Part shown: one piece after another, positions 52,373-64,000 of the stretch | How positions within the stretch are numbered: position 1 is the first letter of the stretch | How the letters are laid out: each line of letters starts with the position of its first letter | Assembly: GCF_026914265.1 (NCBI RefSeq) | Contig: NC_069125.1 | Coordinates: 68,337,207 to 68,401,206 of the forward strand | Direction: 5' to 3' | DNA length: 64,000 bases | From: Mya arenaria | Lineage: Eukaryota; Mollusca; Bivalvia; Myida; Myidae | Translations under genes and position numbers: made by a program | Notes under the pieces: generated by a model | The model's database searches: none | The model's input: only the letters and a program-made list of their open reading frames with translations | What the model was told of the DNA's origin: nothing

Positions 52373-55344
52373 AGCAAGGATTTGAAGTAAATCCTAATTT
52401 TTGTGTTGCTAGAAATTGTTTACTTCGCATCAAATATTTGTTACGTGAAATAAGCAAATCGGGCTTCAGTAACGATAACACTCAACCGCAGTGATCTTCT
52501 CTTTCTTTTTCTTGCATTTATTTTAATACGCATAGCTGGCTCTAAAGCATTGTCGTTCATGCATATATGAAGTATGTTTAAGGTCTATATGAGGCGTGCA
52601 ACACGTAGTTTAAAAGATCCCTGACGGCTGGCCTGCATCATCATCACCAGTTTGTCGCGGTGCCGGGTGAATTCAGCCCAATTACCTTTTAGGCCTGGTC
52701 ATGTACTTCTTAAAGGAAGCCTACTGTTGGAGTGAGTTGTCAGACCGTCACATTGTCGTAGAAGGTCTCGGCCGAGATCGGATAAAGAGGCGTCAATGTG
52801 CTCCATTACTGTGGATGCTGCGTTCCATCAACTTGCAGCAATGGAGGCGTGGGAGATTAGCCTGTAGTTGGCTGGAGAAATTTTGTCGTCTTGAATATGG
52901 GCGTGTCTAGGGCTTATTTCCAGCCGTCGGTGAATGTACGCAGTTGAAGGAAGGCATGGAGGACTAGCACGAGAGCTGGGTATATCTCTTCAGCGCACTC
53001 ATCCAGAAAACGAGATGGGATTATACAGGTCCTTGTGGATTAACTATTGATATGAGCTGTATCACTTTGTTGAAACACTACAACTGGAAATTGTCCAAAC
53101 AATCAAATACTTTGATGACATTCATTATTTTGGGACAACATATTCTATCATTTAGGAATTATGTGATAAAATATGGAAGAATGGTAATCACCCATGAATG
53201 ATGTATAACATAATCATGCATGTATAACTTTGATCCCATATAATTATGGTGTTTGCCGCCCTGACGTTACACGTCTTTATTGTCTTCCTTAAAGTAGAAC
53301 GACGCAAGTTTAGCATTTTGCTCATGTTAGGTAAAAATGGACATTTTGGTGTGTGTGTGCTGTTCAAAAATTAATAGATATGTCAAAACATTTAGAAGTT
53401 ATAGAAGTAGTCTACCAACTTCTTGAACAGCTCTCGTATAGGAATGTAGTCCTCACCGCCCATACACGCGGGCAAATTGTTGATAAATATAAAATTCCAA
53501 ATACAAGAGGTATTTCCAGCAAAAGTTTGCATCAAACTAAACTCCACGTATGATAACAGACCGAAAATCCCAATCCTGAATATTTAGTTTAGTATGAATA
53601 TTCAGACCAAAAGGCTTGGACACATGCTGAAATCGTGTCCAACGCCATGTATATACATTTCAATGTATATCTTTCTATTTTCATGCAAATACACATACAA
53701 GCCGTATGATAGTCTGAAATTGAAATCTTTCCGAGTACAAGAGCTTCAACACAGTGGCGTCAACGTATATTTCCATGATGCACCCATCAGTGTTCTACAG
53801 GGGACGTTTAGAGAGATGGTGATTTTTTGACAGGCCTGATGCGACCGCCTGCCGGGAAACTGACCTGTCCGGATTCATTTTCAAGGACTTTCAATTTCTG
53901 TAACATGCCACACCCTAGCCTATTTCTTGGGCTTGTACATGAGGAAGTTACTAAAGGCATCAGTCTGCAAAACATTGCCATACACAATATGCAACACGTT
54001 CATAATACTTGCGAAGCATGATCAAACAATTTAGATCCCTTTGTTGGCATTTTACTTCGCCTTTTAAAAACAGAATCGGCCATCAAACCATAGGCAAGCC
54101 CCAAACATGCCTTTTCATGCGTTTAGTAGCAGTTGTGGGTCAGCAATTGCTCCCACAAAGCGCAATGCATTTTTCATCAAGTTCGTATTTAACATGAATT
54201 TGTAGAATAATACAGTGTTCAGATCATTTGGACCATGAAATTAAAATGCAATCCGGCTGCAATGATTCAAAATGTATTCTTTCAATTACCATCATAGTCC
54301 TGTGCGAGGGTAATGTATAGCAAGGGAAATAAGTGGTGGGACAGATACAATTAATATATTGTGCACGAGTGTGATCGATGGACTCAACTATGTAGAAAAT
54401 ACACACTCAAATTAAGTTGACAATGGCAGATGGATATAGCTTTAAATAGGATTATGTTAATAAGGTTTTAATAATGACCGCTCACGCCGCTTGGTTTGGA
54501 TGTCGGTCAGATTATTGAAAACCAACTTGACTATCAAAGGCACATTTAGTTCTTATATTCTTGTTGAAATAGCTGGCTTTGTTAAACCACACATATGAGA
54601 TTAATTAAGCGTAAATGTACATGAATGATTGAGGCCCCGATATGATTGTTGGTATTTATAGCTATAGATTGTTTGGCGTCAAGCTTTTGACATATGTAAA
54701 AAGTAAGAAATAAATTTGCTTAAGAACAGAAATCTGTTTATTTTAAATATGGAATATAATACATTCAATATATTTCATAATAATACTTTTGTATTACGTT
54801 TAAATGCATTTTCCGATTGTTTTTGACGGAAAACAACCAATTTAATTTCCATTGATTGCATTAAATGAATAAAATCATGGTCATGTGAGTTGTATGTAGT
54901 TTTGAAGTGCTTTTCACGCATACTCGAGCACACTTCAACATTTTGTTATAGTCCAAGTGGGCGTATTTATTACGAATGATTATGGTTTAAAAATATATAT
55001 ATAATCTCAACAATGTTTAAGATTTTTTTTCTAAACGTTTCCTGTTGAGTTTTTCTCTACCTTTTATGGAAGAGCATTCAATTCTCGACGTGGGTTTAAA
55101 CAGTAAATGTAGATTGAAGTGTTCGCTCATAAAAAAATCATCTGGCTGAATCTAAGCTGGACTAAGAAAGAACTGTAATACAAAACTTAATCAGTAAGTT
55201 TAAAACGAAGTTTGAAATATTGCCGGGCCTCAACTCTAAACGGAGGTGTGTCAATATTCTTGTCGCTCATTGGTCACACCTCATGGCCTTCATCCAATTA
55301 AAACACATATAACATTTCAGTCAGTGTTGTGACTGTTTGGAAAT
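52373..55344. other. CHFR-HPD intergenic region
   Basis: Divergent intergenic region that should hold both promoters. Apart from the LINE relic at 52620-53040 no gene is recognised; the small open frames at 53353-54200 have no family resemblance. Next to HPD there is an inverted CCAAT (CATTGG at 55269) and a weak CATATAA at 55306-55312. Neither is strong enough to call a promoter. Confidence 0.5.
52620..53040 (-). pseudogene. LINE reverse transcriptase relic
   Basis: Read on the minus strand, a broken frame gives RFLDECAEEIYPALVLVLHA, then FTDGWK, a stop, and ALDTPIFK. After a frameshift it gives SPANYRLIS. These match the start of the non-LTR reverse transcriptase domain (…PDDWK-A-VTPIFK…P-NYRPIS). 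Stops and shifts make it a dead fragment. The clade cannot be told. Confidence 0.75.
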
Positions 55345-60022
<4,678 letters not shown>

Positions 60023-61605
60023 AAATGTTCCATGTGGATGCTGTACATTGGGTGCTATAGAGGGTGGATGATGTACCATAGCCATTGGGGGCCTTACATT
60101 GATGCTTAATGTTGATGCTGTGAAGACAAAGAAGATCTTATAGCTTTACATTTATATGTGCGAAACATGCATGTGCCTTCAAAGACTGAAAGATTGGTTT
60201 GTTTCTTGTGTATTTTTTATTGATGTTATATATATTCTCAGACAGAACATTTTTATTCTATAATTGAACAAAGTAAAGCACAACTCAACTTGTCCAAACA
60301 AAATGTAGTATTCTGAATCTTTGCTCAAAATGTACATGTTCATGTAAAATAATATGATTTTGTTCAGGCTAAATGGGAGACATGACTATGTTTAAATGGA
60401 CTGAGGGCATTGCTTTTGGCCATAAACCATCCTAATTTGCAGTAGTTTAGTGAACATCAGGTCACCTTAAACCTTTTTCGATACATTTTTTTCATATCCT
60501 GCCAACATGCGTTTTGAAAACTGAGAATATCCAATGTTGACATGCCTTGATCAATTATGTAATTTTTGACCATCATCATTGAAATAAAAAGTGAAGTCTG
60601 CTAATGGCTTTGCTAGTTGTAAAGTCATGTATTTGTACCACCATATTTGATGGTCTTCATTCCGGTTAAATGTATACTTATACAACCCTTGTAGTGTAAG
60701 AATCCCTTTATAGATCTGAAAACATTCTGCAGGCTTATCATGTATATTTTATTTCCACAATTATGTACTAGAAGGCCTGAAAACACAGGTGTATATTTGA
60801 CGGGCTTTGCATAGTTGTGTAAGGCAATTTACTATAAGAAGACAGCAGATTTTTATCTTCCAATATTTAGTGAAAGATCTGATTTTTTTATAATAGTTAA
60901 GAAAACTTTAAATATAACTAGTCAAGAATTGTATTAGATCCTTTTTATAGCTGAGGCCTTGTTCAAAATGTCTGTACTCAATTCAATTATATTGTTGTAC
61001 ATATGTGTGCATGAATTCAATATCTGTTATGGTATTATATTTACATTTAACATTTACCAAACATGACCTCTACAATATTGGTTGAAATCTAGTCCATATT
61101 TGTACATGTGCTATGCATTTATACTGGAGCAAGGTTATATCTGGAACCATTCCAATTTCAATCAACCTGCACTAATTTAAGACTCATTTGTGATCTTTCA
61201 GAAGTTGCTTAAGACCTTTATTTATTTTAAACCAAAATGTATAATCTTTTTATTAGTACTTGTAAATAATGGATGATATTTTTTATCATTTTGCATGAGT
61301 ATTCTTTCTATATAGGTCTTGATGCTGTGCTTCAACAAAATTTGCTTATTCAGTTACACTACATTCCAAGCCATAATTTACACATTTTACAGTTTACAAT
61401 TTTATTGTTGTGTACATAATCATAAGCTTACACAAGTTTTTCAAGACATTTGATAATGCCTGTTACTTACAATATAGTTTCTTTTTAACATTTAGAGATT
61501 TCATATATATTTTTCTAGTTATCAAAATCGATATGTCAAGGTCAATGTGTATCTACGTGATAATCATCTGTTTACTGAAATAAAACTGTTCCCAAAAATA
61601 TTTCT
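60023..61605 (+). other. HPD 3' UTR with two poly(A) signals
   Basis: AATAAA occurs at 60583-60588 and at 61579-61584. The first gives a ~0.6-kb and the second a ~1.6-kb 3' UTR. No coding region. The second signal ends only ~280 bp from the GTF2H3 stop on the opposite strand. Confidence 0.6.
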
Positions 61606-61863
61606 TGTTTTTACATTTTTTGTAAAGACATCATTCATATAATCAATATCAACAAAAAGAGCACACATGTCAATGAAACTTCCTTTTTTGTTCATAGCGC
61701 TGTACACTTAGCTGAGGTAGCACCAATCTTCCCTTTCATATTGAAACACAGTCCTACTGTTCCATGCTCTCAGCACCATTCCTACTGCCTGTATCATAAG
61801 GCACACCATGTGCCATGCTATGGTCCAGTCAGCTGTAGTCTTCAGTCCACATGATCGGCCTGT

Positions 61864-63059
61864 TCATTTCTTTATCTTTCTCTTCACCATCTTTGGAGGA
61901 GCCATGATCTTAAATGTAGTTCTGAAATTGGAAAAAATCTCAAATAAAGACTTTGTGGAATGGAGGTCAATTCAGTTCAACAAAGAATTTATACATGTAT
62001 CTCTGATTGAAGGATGTGACATTTACGACACTAGTCAAAGCCTATGTCCAACATTCTAACAATATACAGATTTTTAGCATGTCTCTCTTTCGAACACTAT
62101 TTCATGTAAGAAGTCTTCTTATACTCTAGGTTTTGTTATTTGTGGAGTCATGCAAATACTTGAACCTTATACAATAACTGGAAAACCATGCACATGTTAA
62201 CTATGAGAATATGCATGCAAGTCCTACCACCATTCGGTGTGTTTCCAGCAATAACACTTACGGTGCTCTTATTGACCTATATGTACTTTCTTCATTTACA
62301 GTAAGTGGTTATTTTAATACACTGCTGGTCACCAGAAACCCAAACCATAACTGGCAGCTAAAAAGGCTTTTTTTTGTAGTAATTCAAAATAATGAAGCTA
62401 TCCATACTTATGTGTTAAAATGTTTTGTTAAGACAAGAGAATACACTTACTGGCATGTTGAACAAATTGGGCTGAAGTTGCAGAAAACTAAAATAGAAAA
62501 TCGGTCATATAGAAGTGAACTGGAAATCAGCCAAATGTGAAGGTCGAGTCATTTTTTATATAATGAAATGGTACTACAGGCATAAAGAGCCATTATAATA
62601 TGACAATCAAATGACAATTCATCATTATTGTTAACAATTTAAACGTACAGTAAACGTGTCATTTAAGAGGTTTTACAGTTTTGCACAAGAAATTTATCAA
62701 TGATACTAGGTCATTTATAAAACTATCAATTAAAGATAGTTTACTGTACCAGTTTTGACCAAACAAACTAGTATAATTGACCCTTTATTGCACCATTATT
62801 TAAACAAAGATATCATTGACTAAGAATACTTAATAATCTGTCATCTGCTTAAAAGTGACATATATTCTCAAAGTAAACATGAATGAGGAATGGTCATGTA
62901 CAAACAAATATTGAAATACACACTGGAGAGGCATACGGAGCAGACATAACCAATGTCAATGAGGTTTCTGTGACAGAAGCATGCTGCCCGGTAGTCAACC
63001 TGGACGCGGGGTGGAAGGGTCAGCATGTCACGTGACCCTGGGTCTGGCAGGTACACCCA
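61864..63059 (-). CDS. GTF2H3: TFIIH subunit p34/Tfb4 (GTF2H3), last three coding exons
   Basis: Structural subunit of the TFIIH core, used in transcription initiation and nucleotide excision repair. Only the C-terminal part is in the window: exons 63059-62924, 62487-62451 and 61921-61864 (stop at 61864-61866), joined in consistent phase. The first reads [17 protein letters not shown], then [20 protein letters not shown] and SVCLS. The second continues [13 protein letters not shown], and the third [18 protein letters not shown]. The C4-type zinc-ribbon cysteines ([17 protein letters not shown]) are intact, and the basic tail is typical of the family. The upstream exons, coding the vWA-like domain, were not found before 64000 and presumably lie beyond the right edge. 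Confidence 0.94.
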
Positions 63060-64000
63060 CTGACAAAAAAAATAATACATATGTTCACTTATGGATGTTA
63101 TACCAGTATGTTTGTCATAACATCTAATCAATAAAGACAGTACCATTAAATCTTCGAGTTGCTATTAGTAACATACAGCAAATGTCATTTTTAATTTGTT
63201 AAGACTATGTTTCAATTGTTAAATTTCTTTACTGAGCCTTAATTTGGTACAATTAATGTTTAATCACATGCTTAATTTACCGTATTATACCATGCATAGT
63301 CATATCAAACATGCATACATTCATATACCAGCTAAATAAATGTAAAAAGTGTGCGATCAATAAAGTACATTTATGTTGAAATAATTCATAACTTAGTCTC
63401 AACGAAGTTATAATTGCATTAATTTACGGAGTTACAGTTTTTGGACAGATAAATAATTTAGTTCTCAATGAGCAAACAAAAATGCAAAACCTTCAAAAGG
63501 CAAAACAATTCATACATTTTGAGGAAGATGGAAGAGAGTGTTTACAAGAAATGCTGTTTTCAGTCATATATTGAAGTTTTACAACCAAATTAGTTGACAG
63601 ACTCTGCCTTTAATGAATCTTTTAGTTTTAAAAGCAAGTATAACAAGTGTTTACATTATTGCCTCCGCAAATGGGATTGCCTGACCGATTTACACCTAGC
63701 CATTTAAAAAGGCTCTGACAAGAAAACCTACAAACTTTCCATTTACATGTAGTAGTTACTTGGTTTTATTGATTGAGCTGTTTAGCAGTTTGCTCATGCA
63801 TGCTGGCTAGTAATAAATGTGTTCATACAGCCAGACAAGCAAAAAAATCAAGGAGATTTCAAGGATAGATAGATAGATAATTCTTTATTTCCTCCTTTGA
63901 AGAAGAGATTTCAGGGCAGACTCGCCCATGGACCTGATGTCAATAAGTTTCATGCAATGTTTACACATTGCTTTGTGTTTATTTTCATGATAATCCAGCA
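63060..64000. other. GTF2H3 intron to window edge
   Basis: No upstream GTF2H3 exon found. It contains a short (GATA)n run at about 63864-63881, followed by a TTCTTTATTTCCTCCTTTGA stretch that looks like the start of a dispersed repeat. Confidence 0.5.

Noticed and set aside
62211..62540. Plus-strand open frame of 109 residues
   Set aside because: Overlaps a well-supported GTF2H3 exon on the other strand; no family resemblance.

Overview
This is eukaryotic nuclear DNA: AT-rich, intron-rich, with GT-AG splice sites and many tandem and dispersed repeats. The proteins are animal-like, and the repeat families (short tandem cores, GACGGAC-rich ends, terminal hairpins) look like those of bivalve molluscs, so a bivalve is the best guess. 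The species cannot be named from the sequence.

Four conserved genes were rebuilt exon by exon. Reading phase is consistent across every junction. (1) Oxysterol-binding protein (OSBP), minus strand, 24597 to 5101, 13 coding exons, 744 residues: PH domain, coiled-coil middle and sterol/PI4P-transfer domain. It carries a second, equally long version of the exon that encodes the HHPP lipid-binding motif. (2) CHFR, a checkpoint E3 ubiquitin ligase, minus strand, 52372 to 33171, 20 coding exons, 692 residues: FHA, RING, cysteine-rich region and PBZ zinc finger. (3) 4-hydroxyphenylpyruvate dioxygenase (HPD), plus strand, 55345 to 60022, 13 coding exons, 383 residues; its first coding exon supplies only the ATG. 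(4) The last three coding exons of GTF2H3 (TFIIH p34), minus strand, 63059 to 61864, running in from beyond the right edge and tail-to-tail with HPD.

Layout: 1-2434 is a 26-bp minisatellite with a 336-bp higher-order unit. 2435-5100 is a decayed tandem repeat and the OSBP 3' flank. 5101-24597 is OSBP, whose introns hold several mobile-element relics, including a two-kilobase repeat with nuclear-receptor-like palindromes every ~146 bp. 24598-33170 is intergenic: an old hairpin-ended repeat with a 3194-bp terminal-inverted-repeat element inside it that carries a broken C2H2 zinc-finger gene. 33171-52372 is CHFR, whose introns hold a 2.75-kb minisatellite, a 37-bp array, a deleted mariner, a MITE and an array of eight copied splice donors next to exon 17. 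52373-55344 holds a decayed LINE reverse transcriptase. 55345-64000 is HPD and the GTF2H3 end.

The four genes belong to unrelated pathways: lipid exchange at ER-Golgi contacts, mitotic checkpoint ubiquitination, tyrosine breakdown, and transcription/DNA repair. Nothing suggests joint regulation. The points most worth a second look are the paired OSBP exons, the CHFR splice-donor array, and the recent CAC-ended element with 5-bp target duplications.
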